From: Streptomyces fuscichromogenes
GTDB taxonomy: Bacteria > Actinomycetota > Actinomycetes > Streptomycetales > Streptomycetaceae
DNA: 64,000 nucleotides
NCBI RefSeq assembly: GCF_014645815.1
Contig: NZ_BMML01000004.1
Location: forward strand, 372,001-436,000
Direction: 5' to 3'
In this document: positions 17,410 through 25,475 of the stretch, piece by piece
Layout of the letters: the number at the start of each line of letters is the position of its first letter
How positions within the stretch are numbered: the stretch's first letter is position 1
Notes under the pieces: generated by a model
The model's database searches: none
What the model was told of the DNA's origin: nothing
Seen by the model: only the letters and a program-made list of their open reading frames with translations
Translations under genes and position numbers: made by a program

Positions 17410-18861
17410 ATGCTGCTCGCGCCCCACGCCCCGCCACGGTCCGTAGTCGCAGGGAAGGGGTACTGGACTCGGCTGCTGCCGCTGCTCGCCGTCGTGGCCT
17501 GCGTGACCCGGGCACCCTCCTTCCTCCGGCCGCTGTGGAACCCGGACGAGGGCTATCTCGCCGTACAGGCCCGCATGCTCGCACGCGGCGGGCAGCTGTA
17601 CGAGACCGTCGTGGACCGCAAGCCGCCGCTGCTGCCCTGGCTGTACGAGGGGACGTTCGCGGTCTTCGGGTCCGGGTCGCTCACCCCGGTCCGGGTCCTC
17701 GCCGTGCTGGCCCAGCTGGCCACCGCCGTGCTGCTCGCGTCGATCGCCCGGCGGCGCTGGGGCGACCGGGCCGGCCGCACCGCCGGGGCGCTGTACCTGC
17801 TGGTCTCGGTCGGGCTCAACCCCGAGGACGCGCAGGCGGCCACCTTCGAGGTGTTCATGCTGCCCTGCACGGCCGCCGCCATGTGGTGCGCCGACCGCCG
17901 CCGCTGGGGAGCGGCCGGGGCCGCCGTCGCCTGCGCCTTCCTCACCAAGCAGACGGGCGGTGCGGTCCTGCTGCCGGTGCTCCACCTCCTCCACCGGCAC
18001 GGCGGTCCGCGCGCGGGCCTGCTCCGGCTGGCGGCCGGTGCCGTCCTGCCCGTGCTGGGCGCGGCCCTGGTCACCGACCCGGCCGGCTTCGCCTTCTGGA
18101 CGGTCACCGGCTCCGGCGCCTACGCCTCCTTCACCGGCTCCGAACTCCATGTTCTGGCACGGGCGTTGACCAACACCGCGATCCTCGGCGCGGCCTCCGC
18201 CGGGCTGCTCCCACCCATCGCGCGGGCCCTGCGCATCGCCCGCACCGGCGCCGCCGACCTCTGGCTGTGGCTGGCCGCGTCGGCGGTCGCCGTCACCCTC
18301 GGCTTCCACTTCTTCGGCCACTACTTCCTGCAACTCACTCCGCCCCTGGCGCTGTTGGCCACGGCCGCGCTGCAGATCCTGCCGTGGGAACGGACCTCGG
18401 CCGCGGTCCTGGCCTCGGCCTGCGCCTGTGCCCTGTTCCTGGCCTGGGGCGTGCTGGCCCCCCGGCCCGAACTCGCGCACGCGCAGCGGCTGGCGCTCAC
18501 CCTCGACCGCCGTACCGCGCCCGGCGACCGGGTCCTGGTCTGGGGCATACACCCGGAGACGTACTGGCTCGCCGACCGCACCCCCGCCACCCGCTACCTC
18601 ACCGCCGGCCTCCTCACCAACTTCAGCGGCGGCCGGGACGGCCCGCAGGTCGGCGAGAAGTACGCCGTCGCCGGCACCTGGCCGGTCTTCCGCGCGGAAC
18701 TCGCCGACCGGGCACCGGCCCTGGTGATCGACGACTCGCGTGGCAAGCCGTACGGCCCCGCCCGCGTCCCGAGCCTGCGCAGGCTGCTCGCGGCGGACTA
18801 CGAACAGGCGGGCGAGGTGGACGGGGCGGTGCTGTATGTGAGGGCGCCGGGCGCCCCGTAA
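17410..18861 (+). CDS. ArnT-like (GT39/GT83-type) membrane glycosyltransferase
   Basis: 483 aa polytopic membrane protein. The first extracytoplasmic loop has NPDEGYLAVQARML and DRKPPLLPWL, matching the Asp-Glu catalytic/metal-binding loop and KPP motif of ArnT/PMT-like C-type glycosyltransferases that use polyprenyl-phosphate sugars. About ten membrane helices follow, then a ~110-residue soluble C-terminal part. The start at 17410 rather than an upstream GTG/ATG rests on the leaderless -10 box. The last codons and stop lie inside a copy of the dispersed repeat. Donor and acceptor unknown. Confidence 0.75.
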   Translation: MLLAPHAPPRSVVAGKGYWTRLLPLLAVVACVTRAPSFLRPLWNPDEGYLAVQARMLARGGQLYETVVDRKPPLLPWLYEGTFAVFGSGSLTPVRVLAVLAQLATAVLLASIARRRWGDRAGRTAGALYLLVSVGLNPEDAQAATFEVFMLPCTAAAMWCADRRRWGAAGAAVACAFLTKQTGGAVLLPVLHLLHRHGGPRAGLLRLAAGAVLPVLGAALVTDPAGFAFWTVTGSGAYASFTGSELHVLARALTNTAILGAASAGLLPPIARALRIARTGAADLWLWLAASAVAVTLGFHFFGHYFLQLTPPLALLATAALQILPWERTSAAVLASACACALFLAWGVLAPRPELAHAQRLALTLDRRTAPGDRVLVWGIHPETYWLADRTPATRYLTAGLLTNFSGGRDGPQVGEKYAVAGTWPVFRAELADRAPALVIDDSRGKPYGPARVPSLRRLLAADYEQAGEVDGAVLYVRAPGAP

Positions 18862-18906
18862 GGGGCGCGGGGAACTGCGCGACCAGCCCCCACCGGCCCG
18901 CAGCGA
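18850..18906 (+). repeat. Dispersed intergenic repeat overlapping the end of a gene
   Basis: GCGCCCCGTAAGGGGCGCGG followed by GGAACTGCGCGACCAGCC. The TAA stop of the preceding glycosyltransferase is inside the hairpin loop, so the repeat supplies the last codons. Confidence 0.75.
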
Positions 18907-18930
18907 ACGAACCGCCCTACCAGCGGAGTG

Positions 18931-19299
18931 CTACAGCAGCGCGCTCGGCCCGATCACCTCGGCGCCCAACTCCGTCACCCGGCCCCGCAGTTCACGGTCG
19001 GCGGTGATGACGAGCCGGGGCCGGCCGGGCTCCTCGGCGGCCAGTTCCACGATCCGGTCGTCACCGCTGCCGGGTGCCGACTCCACCCGTACCCCGGGCA
19101 CCGACGCCACCCCGCGGGCCGCGCCCTCGACGACGAGCACCAGCTCCACCGGCGTCGGCCGGCCGGGCAGCCCCCGCTCGGCCAGCCGGTCGCGCAGCCG
19201 CTCCGCGGCTCCCCTGCGGTCCCGCCACCAGCCGTCCGGCTTCGACCCGACGACGTTCGCGCCGTCGACGATCACCAGCAGGGGAGCTTCGTCTTCCAT
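18931..19299 (-). CDS. Small NYN/PIN-like domain protein
   Basis: 122 aa. Begins MEDEAPLLVIVDGANVVG, an N-terminal strand with a conserved Asp-Gly-Ala-Asn seen in NYN (PIN-like, YacP-type) nucleases. SGDDRIVELAAE supplies the mid-protein acidic residues and RLVITADRELRGRVTELGAEVIG the C-terminal acidic/ADRELR motif. All the usual acidic positions seem present, so RNase-like activity is plausible. It is divergent from the next gene with only 64 bases between. The start may be leaderless (GAGGCT six bases before the ATG). Confidence 0.6.
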   Translation of the reverse strand: MEDEAPLLVIVDGANVVGSKPDGWWRDRRGAAERLRDRLAERGLPGRPTPVELVLVVEGAARGVASVPGVRVESAPGSGDDRIVELAAEEPGRPRLVITADRELRGRVTELGAEVIGPSALL

Positions 19300-19351
19300 G
19301 CCCCAAGCCTCGCACGCCCGGGGCCCCGGCACTGCCGCGAACGGCCCCGCC

Positions 19352-19357
19352 TAGAGT
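19352..19357 (+). promoter_or_regulatory. -10 box of a predicted leaderless promoter
   Basis: TAGAGT lies 6 bases before the GTG at 19364; no ribosome site is present. Confidence 0.6.
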
Positions 19358-19363
19358 GAAGCG

Positions 19364-20380
19364 GTGAACGGCGACTGGCTCCTCCGCGGCCGTGACGGCC
19401 GGCTCAGTGTCCACCTGCCGTCGGGCGACGCCGTGCTGTGCCGGGCCGAGCGCGGCCCCGGCGGCTCCTGGGGCGCCCCGCGGAGAATGGGCGGCGACCA
19501 GCCGCTGCACCCCGGCTTCGCGGTGGGACAGGGGAGCGACGGATACGCCCACCTGGTCGGCTGGCGGCCCACCGGGCAGGGCGAGTCGGGCCTCGTCCAC
19601 TCCACGCACTACCGGCCGCACCTGGCGGCCCTGGACTGGAAGCCGATCGGTCACCCGGGCAGGAAGGGCGATGTCACCGGTTCCCCGGCCGTCGCGGTGG
19701 ACGCGCAGGGCCGCGCCCATGTCTTCGTCCGCAACCGGGGGCGCGGGGTGAGCATGACCGCCCAGAAGGCCAAGGGCGGCTGGGAGCCGTGGCGGGACCT
19801 GAAGGGGCGGCTGGTCGAGGACGGGCTCGCGGCGGTGACCGGGGAGTCGGGACGGGTCGAGGTGTACGCGGCCGTGCCCGGCGGGATCGTGCACTGGCGT
19901 CAGGAGGCGGCGGGCAAGCCGCCCGTGCTCCTGGAGGCCCTGGAGACCCCGGTCCGGCCGGGCACCCTGCGCGCCCTCGCCACCTCGCCGGAGAGCACGA
20001 CCCTCTACTACACCGACGAGTCCGGCGACCTCTGCGCCTGGCGTCCGGGCGACAGGCCGCACACCCTGCTGCCCTCCGCCGGGCCCGGACCCGTCGCCGC
20101 GGTCCGCTGCGCACTCGACGGGCACGACTGCACCCTGCTCGCCCAGCGCTCGGCGAGCGGCCGGGTGGCCTTCGCCGCCTATCCGACCGAGGACGAGCGG
20201 GCGGGCGCCTGGTGGACCGAGTCCGGACCGCAGCTGCCCGCGGACGCGACGGTCGCCCTGACCACCGACGAGGACGGCCGGGTGACCGCGGCCAGCCTGT
20301 CCCCGGCCACCGGCCAACTGCTCCTCACCCGCCGCAAGGACGAGCCGGGGCTGGCCCTGCGGGCCTGGCAGGAGGTCTGA
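19364..20380 (+). CDS. Hypothetical protein, probable beta-propeller-like repeats
   Basis: 338 aa, no signal peptide or membrane segment. Recurrent Trp/Asp/Gly-rich units (LVGWRPTGQGESG, HVFVRNRGRGVSM, GGWEPWRDLKGRL, GIVHWRQE, LCAWRPGDR) resemble blades of PLL-like or sialidase-type propellers, which often bind sugars. I do not recognise a named family. It starts at a GTG with a leaderless -10 box and is probably cytosolic. Function unknown. Confidence 0.6.
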   Translation: MNGDWLLRGRDGRLSVHLPSGDAVLCRAERGPGGSWGAPRRMGGDQPLHPGFAVGQGSDGYAHLVGWRPTGQGESGLVHSTHYRPHLAALDWKPIGHPGRKGDVTGSPAVAVDAQGRAHVFVRNRGRGVSMTAQKAKGGWEPWRDLKGRLVEDGLAAVTGESGRVEVYAAVPGGIVHWRQEAAGKPPVLLEALETPVRPGTLRALATSPESTTLYYTDESGDLCAWRPGDRPHTLLPSAGPGPVAAVRCALDGHDCTLLAQRSASGRVAFAAYPTEDERAGAWWTESGPQLPADATVALTTDEDGRVTAASLSPATGQLLLTRRKDEPGLALRAWQEV

Positions 20381-20418
20381 GACGGGCTCCGGGCCGTCAC
20401 GAACGGGGCGCGTGCGCC

Positions 20419-20808
20419 ATGATGACCACCGTGGAAGACCAGACACTCATCGACGCCTGGCGGCGTCTGCTCACCGGCTCCGGCAAGTCATGGGTGGTGT
20501 TCGAGCACGGCACCTGCGTGGTGCTCGAACACCCCGCCGGTGACATCGCCGAGCAGGCCGTCGGCATCCTCCGCGAGTTCGGCCCCATGCATGTCGCCAC
20601 CGCGGCGGGCGACTTCCGGGTGCTCGAACTCCAGCAGGGCGAGGGCTGGCTGGTGACGAGCCACCACCCGGACGTCGTCACCTTCGTGCCGCGCGACGAT
20701 CCCGAGGACCCCTCCCACCTGGCCGTCGGCATCCTGGGCCGCTCCCGCCGCGACCTCGACGGCACCGAACTGACCGTCGTCCATGCCGAGGCGGCCCCGC
20801 CCTCCTGA
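20419..20808 (+). CDS. Conserved hypothetical protein
   Basis: 129 aa from ATG 20419 (ATG 20422 equally possible). Contains SWVVFEHGTCVVLEHP and GWLVTSHHPDVVTFVPRDD, an alternating alpha/beta small domain with no recognised family, no signal peptide and no membrane segment. It follows the preceding gene by 38 bases in the same direction and may be co-transcribed. A terminator lies 20 bases after its stop. Confidence 0.65.
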   Translation: MMTTVEDQTLIDAWRRLLTGSGKSWVVFEHGTCVVLEHPAGDIAEQAVGILREFGPMHVATAAGDFRVLELQQGEGWLVTSHHPDVVTFVPRDDPEDPSHLAVGILGRSRRDLDGTELTVVHAEAAPPS

Positions 20809-20828
20809 AGCGGTTACGGCCGGTACGC

Positions 20829-20864
20829 CGATGCCCGGCGCACCAGTCGGTGGGCCGGGCATCG
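20829..20864. terminator. Bidirectional terminator between convergent genes
   Basis: CGATGCCCGGC (20829-20839) and GCCGGGCATCG (20854-20864) form an 11-bp perfect stem between stops at 20808 (+) and 20884 (-). Confidence 0.75.
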
Positions 20865-20883
20865 GGTCCGTGCGGGGGAGCGG

Positions 20884-23013
20884 TTACGCCGGGACGCTCG
20901 CCACGCCCGGGGCCAGGAACTTCTTGCCGTTCACGCGCTCCGAGACGCCCTCGCGGTCCAGGTACGGCGTGATGCCGCCCAGGTGGAAGGGCCAGCCGGC
21001 GCCCGTGATCAGGCAGAGGTCGATGTCCTGCGCCTCGGCGACGACACCCTCGTCGAGCATGAGCCCGATCTCCTGGGCGACGGCGTCCAGGACGCGGTCC
21101 CGGACCTGCTCCTCGGAGAGGACCACGTCACCCTGCTTGAGCAGCGCGGCGACCTCGGGGTCCAGCTCCGGCTTTCCGCTGTCGTACACGTAGAAGCCGC
21201 GCTTGCCCGCCTTGACGACGGCCGCGAGGTTCGGGGAGACCGTGAAGCGGTCCGGGAAGGCCCGGTTGAGGGTCTCCGAGACGTGCAGGCCGATGGCGGG
21301 ACCGACCAGCTCCAGGAGGACGAGGGGAGACATCGGCAGGCCCAGGGGCTCCACCGCCTTCTCCGCGACCTCGACCGGGGTGCCCTCGTCGATGACGTTC
21401 TGGATCTCGCCCATGAAGCGGGTCAGGATACGGTTCACGACGAACGCCGGGGCGTCCTTCACCAGCACCGCGGTCTTCTTCAGCTTCTTGGCGACGGCGA
21501 ACGCGGTGGCCAGGGAGGCGTCGTCGGTCTGCTCGCCGCGCACGATCTCAAGGAGCGGGAGGATCGCGACCGGGTTGAAGAAGTGGAAGCCCACGACCCG
21601 CTCGGGGTTCTTGAGCTTCGACGCCATCTCCGTCACCGAGAGGGAGGAGGTGTTGGTGGCGAGGATCGCGTGCGCCGGGGCGACCGCCTCGACCTCGGCG
21701 AAGACCGTCTGCTTGACGCCGATCTCCTCGAACACGGCCTCGATGATGAAGTCCGCGTCGGAGAAGCCCTCGGCCTTGTCCAGCACACCGGTGACCAGGG
21801 CCTTCAGGCGGTTGGCCTTGTCCTGGTTGATCCGGCCCTTGCCGAGCAGCTTCTCGATCTCGGCGTGGACGTAGCCCACACCCTTGTCGACCCGCTCCTG
21901 GTCGATGTCGGTCAGCACGACCGGCACCTCCAGGCGGCGCAGGAAGAGCAGCGCGAGCTGGGAGGCCATCAGACCGGCGCCGACGACACCGACCTTGGTG
22001 ACCGGACGCGCCAGGTTCTTGTCCGGGGCACCGGCGGGGCGCTTGCCGCGCTTCTGCACCAGGTTGAACGCGTAGATGCCGGCGCGCAGTTCACCGCCCA
22101 TGATCAGGTCCGCAAGGGCCAGGTCCTCGGCGTCGTAGCCCTGCTGGAGGTCACCGCTCTTGGCGGCGGCGATGATGTCCAGGGCGCGGTAGGCGGCCGG
22201 GGCGGCGCCGTGCACCTTGGAGTCGGCGATGAACCGGCCGCGCGCGACGGCCTGGTCCCAGGCCTCGCCGCGGTCGATCACCGGGCGCTCGACCTCGATG
22301 TCGCCCTTCAGTACCTGGGCGGTCCAGATCAGCGACTGCTCCAGGAAGTCGGCACCCTCGAAGAGGGCGTCGGCGATGCCGAGGTCGAAGACCTGCTGAC
22401 CCTTGAGCTGCTTGTTCTGGTTGAGGCTGTTCTCGATGATGACCGAGACGGCCTTGTCGGCGCCGATCAGGTTCGGCAGCAGCGCACAGCCGCCCCAGCC
22501 CGGGACCAGGCCCAGGAACACCTCGGGGAGGGAGAACGCCGGGATGGCCTTCGACACGGTCCGGTACGCGCAGTGCAGACCGACCTCGACGCCACCGCCC
22601 ATGGCGGCACCGTTGTAGTAGGCGAAGGTCGGCACGGCGAGGCCCGACAGCCGCTTGAAGACCTCGTGGCCGCCCTTGCCGATGGCCAGCGCGTGCTCGT
22701 GCTCCTTGAGGAGCTCGACGCCCTTGAGGTCGGCGCCGACCGCGAAGATGAACGGCTTGCCGGTGATGCCGACACCGACGATCGCGCCCTCGGCGGCCTC
22801 CTTCTCCACCTGGTCGATCGCGGTGTTGAGGTTCGCCAGCGAGGCCGGGCCGAAGGTGGTCGGCTTGGTGTGGTCCAGGCCGTTGTCCAGGGTGATCAGC
22901 GCGAAGCGGCCGGCCCCGGACGGCAGGTCGAAGTGGCGTACGTGCGCGGACGTCACGACCTCGTCGGGGAACAGGTCCGAGGCCTGCTTCAGAAGTTCGG
23001 CGGTGGTGCTCAC
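20884..23013 (-). CDS. fadB: Fatty-acid oxidation complex alpha subunit: enoyl-CoA hydratase / 3-hydroxyacyl-CoA dehydrogenase
   Basis: 709 aa. Residues about 25-215 are crotonase-like, with LPEVFLGLVPGWGG carrying the catalytic Glu (E164). In the FIFAVGADLKG segment the second usual Glu is Asp. A Rossmann domain begins near residue 330 with VGVVGAGLMASQLA (NAD binding), includes NTSSLSVTEMA and GFHFFNPV (catalytic His), and two C-terminal 3-hydroxyacyl-CoA dehydrogenase domains finish the protein. It hydrates enoyl-CoA and oxidises 3-hydroxyacyl-CoA in beta-oxidation. The GTG at 23013 overlaps the thiolase stop (GTGA) and has GAGGGGG just upstream, so the two are coupled as in fadAB operons. 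Confidence 0.9.
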   Translation of the reverse strand: MSTTAELLKQASDLFPDEVVTSAHVRHFDLPSGAGRFALITLDNGLDHTKPTTFGPASLANLNTAIDQVEKEAAEGAIVGVGITGKPFIFAVGADLKGVELLKEHEHALAIGKGGHEVFKRLSGLAVPTFAYYNGAAMGGGVEVGLHCAYRTVSKAIPAFSLPEVFLGLVPGWGGCALLPNLIGADKAVSVIIENSLNQNKQLKGQQVFDLGIADALFEGADFLEQSLIWTAQVLKGDIEVERPVIDRGEAWDQAVARGRFIADSKVHGAAPAAYRALDIIAAAKSGDLQQGYDAEDLALADLIMGGELRAGIYAFNLVQKRGKRPAGAPDKNLARPVTKVGVVGAGLMASQLALLFLRRLEVPVVLTDIDQERVDKGVGYVHAEIEKLLGKGRINQDKANRLKALVTGVLDKAEGFSDADFIIEAVFEEIGVKQTVFAEVEAVAPAHAILATNTSSLSVTEMASKLKNPERVVGFHFFNPVAILPLLEIVRGEQTDDASLATAFAVAKKLKKTAVLVKDAPAFVVNRILTRFMGEIQNVIDEGTPVEVAEKAVEPLGLPMSPLVLLELVGPAIGLHVSETLNRAFPDRFTVSPNLAAVVKAGKRGFYVYDSGKPELDPEVAALLKQGDVVLSEEQVRDRVLDAVAQEIGLMLDEGVVAEAQDIDLCLITGAGWPFHLGGITPYLDREGVSERVNGKKFLAPGVASVPA

Positions 23014-24227
23014 TTGTCCCCCTCGAAGTGCGGGTTCTCCCAGATGACCGTCGCGCCCATGCCGAAGCCGACGCACATGGTGGTCAGGCCGTAGCGGACG
23101 TCCGGCTGGTCCTCGAACTGACGGGCCAGCTGCGTCATCAGACGCACACCCGAGGAGGCCAGCGGGTGGCCGAAGGCGATGGCGCCGCCGTACTGGTTGA
23201 CGCGCGCGTCGTCGTCCGCGATGCCGTAGTGCTCCAGGAAGGCCAGCACCTGCACGGCGAAGGCCTCGTTGACCTCGAACAGACCGATGTCGGAGATCGA
23301 CAGACCCGCCTGCGCCAGGGCCTTCTCCGTGGCCGGGATCGGGCCGTAGCCCATGACCTCGGGCTCGACACCCGCGAAGGCGTAGGACACGAGCCGCATC
23401 TTGACCGGCAGGTTGTTCTCGCGGGCGAAGTCCTCGGAGGCGATGATCGAGGCGGTCGCGCCGTCGTTCAGGCCGGCCGCGTTGCCGGCGGTGACCCGCC
23501 CGTGCACCCGGAACGGCGTCTTCAGGCCCGACAGGTTCTCCAGGGTGGTCCCCGGGCGCATCGGCTCGTCGGCGGTGACGAGACCCCAACCGGTCTCGCC
23601 GCCCTCCGGGTTGGTCCGGCGCACCGAGATCGGCACCAGGTCGGCCTGGATCTTGCCGTTGGCGTACGCCTTGGCGGCCTTCTCCTGCGAGCGCACCGCG
23701 TACTCGTCCGCACGCAGCTTGGTGATCGTCGGGTACCGGTCGTGCAGGTTCTCCGCGGTCATCCCCATGAACAGCGCGGACTCGTCGACCAGCTTCTCGC
23801 TGACGAACCGCGGGTTCGGGTCCACGCCCTCGCCCATCGGGTGCCGGCCCATGTGCTCGACACCGCCGGCGATGGCGACGTCGTACGCGCCGAAGGCGAC
23901 GGAACCGGCGACCGTGGTGACGGCGGTCAGGGCGCCGGCGCACATGCGGTCGATGGAGTAGCCGGGCACGGAGGTCGGCAGGCCCGCGAGGATGCCCGCG
24001 GTACGGCCGATGGTCAGACCCTGGTCACCGATCTGCGTGGTCGCGGCGACGGCGACCTCGTCGATCTTCTTGGTGTCCAGCCCGGGGTTGCGGCGCAGCA
24101 GCTCCCGGATCGCCTTCACGACGAGGTCGTCGGCGCGGGTCTCGTGGTAGATGCCCTTCGGGCCCGCCTTGCCGAACGGGGTACGGACGCCGTCGACGAA
24201 GACGACATCCCTGACGGTACGAGGCAC
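23010..24227 (-). CDS. fadA: Acetyl-CoA acyltransferase (thiolase)
   Basis: 405 aa thiolase. The acyl-accepting Cys is in SIDRMCAGALTAV, the active-site His in GGAIAFGHPLASSG, and the C-terminal catalytic Cys in TTMCVGFGMGAT. It performs the final CoA-dependent cleavage of 3-ketoacyl-CoA. The GTG start at 24227 has GGAGGAG eight bases upstream. It is first of the two-gene operon, and the palindrome at 24297-24308 lies 70 bases before the start. Confidence 0.9.
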   Translation of the reverse strand: MPRTVRDVVFVDGVRTPFGKAGPKGIYHETRADDLVVKAIRELLRRNPGLDTKKIDEVAVAATTQIGDQGLTIGRTAGILAGLPTSVPGYSIDRMCAGALTAVTTVAGSVAFGAYDVAIAGGVEHMGRHPMGEGVDPNPRFVSEKLVDESALFMGMTAENLHDRYPTITKLRADEYAVRSQEKAAKAYANGKIQADLVPISVRRTNPEGGETGWGLVTADEPMRPGTTLENLSGLKTPFRVHGRVTAGNAAGLNDGATASIIASEDFARENNLPVKMRLVSYAFAGVEPEVMGYGPIPATEKALAQAGLSISDIGLFEVNEAFAVQVLAFLEHYGIADDDARVNQYGGAIAFGHPLASSGVRLMTQLARQFEDQPDVRYGLTTMCVGFGMGATVIWENPHFEGDK

Positions 24228-24296
24228 GATTGGCTCTCCTCCAGGGTGCGGGATGGCACTGCTGCGATGCGCTGAGCACGCGCTCAGGGCCCATGC

Positions 24297-24308
24297 TACT
24301 TATGAGTA
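24297..24308. promoter_or_regulatory. Palindrome upstream of the beta-oxidation operon
   Basis: TACTTATGAGTA: arms TACT and AGTA around TATG. Another inverted repeat (TGAGC, 4 bases, GCTCA) lies just nearer the gene at about 24272-24285. Candidate binding site for a TetR-type fatty-acid regulator; inference only. Confidence 0.4.
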
Positions 24309-24371
24309 ACGTGACTGCCCAGTCCCGACGCCGGGAGCGGCGAAGGTCACACTCGAAACGCCGTCGATGTG

Positions 24372-24459
24372 AGCGCCCCGCCAGGGGCGCGGGGCGTAAT
24401 CGATGTGCGGCTCCGCCGCGTGGGCGCGACCAGCCACATCGGACCCGCAGACCCCTACG
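24372..24459 (+). repeat. Dispersed intergenic repeat, long variant
   Basis: GCGCCCCGCCAGGGGCGCGG, then GCGTAATCGATGTGCGGCTC, then CGCCGCGTGGGCGCGACCAG. Nearly the same as the reverse copy at 45351-45402. Confidence 0.75.
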
Positions 24460-24464
24460 GTGCT

Positions 24465-25475
24465 CTACCGAGGCGGCGCAGTGGACCCTCTCGGCGTCAG
24501 TACCGGAGTAGCCACCGGATGTGACCCCACCTCCCCGAACAACGTCCGAGCCACATCCGCCCCGAACCCGTGCACATCGTGACTCATCGCCGACAACGTC
24601 GGATGAGTCAGCCGGCACAACTGCGAGTCGTCCCACGCCAGCAACGACACGTCCTCCGGCACCCGCAACCCCATCTCGGCGGCCACCGAAAGCCCCGCCA
24701 CCGCCATGATGTCGTTGTCGTACATGATCGCCGTCGGCCGGTCGTCCGCCGCCGCGGACAGCAGCGACCGCGTCGCCCGCGCCCCCGCCTCCCCCGAGTA
24801 GTCGGTCGTCACCTGCGACGCCCCGGCCAGCTCCAGCGCCTGCGCGGCCGCGGCGAACGCGGTGCCCCGCATCGCGGTGTGGCCGAGCGCGGCGGCCCCG
24901 CCGACCCGCGCGACCCGCCGGTGCCCCAGCGCCGCCAGGTACCGCACGGCCTCCGTGACGGCGTCCCCGTCCTCCGTCCACACGGACGTCAGCCCGCCCG
25001 TCAGCGAGGGATGCCCCACCGCCACCACCGGCAGCCCCAGCCGCCGGGCCACCGCAACCCGGGGGTCGTCCGCCCGGAAGTCGACGAGGATCGCCCCGCC
25101 GATGTGCCTCCCCCGCCACCACGACTCCAGCAGCCCGGCCTCCTCCTCCGCGCTCCGCACCAGCCGCAGCAGCAGCGAGCAGGAGTGCTCGGTCAGCACG
25201 CCCTCCACCCCCGAGATGAACTCCATGTAGAAGGGTTCGAGGCCGAGCATCTGGGCGGGGCGGCAGATCGCGAGACCGACCACGTCCACCCGCGCCCCGG
25301 CCAGCGAGCGCGCCGTGGTGTCCGGCGCCCACCCCAGTTCGCGTGCCGCCGCGAAGATCCGGTCCCGGGTGGCCTCCGCGAGCCCCGGCTTGTGGTTGAA
25401 GGCGAGCGACACGGCCCCCTTGGACACGCCGGCGCGCGCGGCGACGTCCTTGATGGTGACGCGGGGTGCTGTCAT
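24465..25475 (-). CDS. LacI-family transcriptional regulator of the mannosidase/importer locus
   Basis: 336 aa. N-terminal LacI helix-turn-helix (VTIKDVAARAGVSKGAVSLA) with hinge helix (ARSLAGARV), then a periplasmic-binding-like ligand domain; AIMYDNDIMAVAGLSVAAEM and SLLAWDDSQLCRLTHP are family landmarks. ATG 25475 overlaps the stop of the beta-mannosidase gene in ATGA, so the regulator is translated from the mannosidase message. This allows autoregulation and control of the divergent importer. Likely binds the ACCGGT-centred palindromes at 27852-27863 and 27910-27921; effector probably a mannoside released or imported by the neighbours. Confidence 0.85.
   Translation of the reverse strand: MTAPRVTIKDVAARAGVSKGAVSLAFNHKPGLAEATRDRIFAAARELGWAPDTTARSLAGARVDVVGLAICRPAQMLGLEPFYMEFISGVEGVLTEHSCSLLLRLVRSAEEEAGLLESWWRGRHIGGAILVDFRADDPRVAVARRLGLPVVAVGHPSLTGGLTSVWTEDGDAVTEAVRYLAALGHRRVARVGGAAALGHTAMRGTAFAAAAQALELAGASQVTTDYSGEAGARATRSLLSAAADDRPTAIMYDNDIMAVAGLSVAAEMGLRVPEDVSLLAWDDSQLCRLTHPTLSAMSHDVHGFGADVARTLFGEVGSHPVATPVLTPRGSTAPPR

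Noticed and set aside
23014..23943. Minus-strand frame extending the fadB frame upstream
   Set aside because: Overlaps thiolase in another frame; the GTG at 23013 with a ribosome site and GTGA coupling gives the true fadB start.
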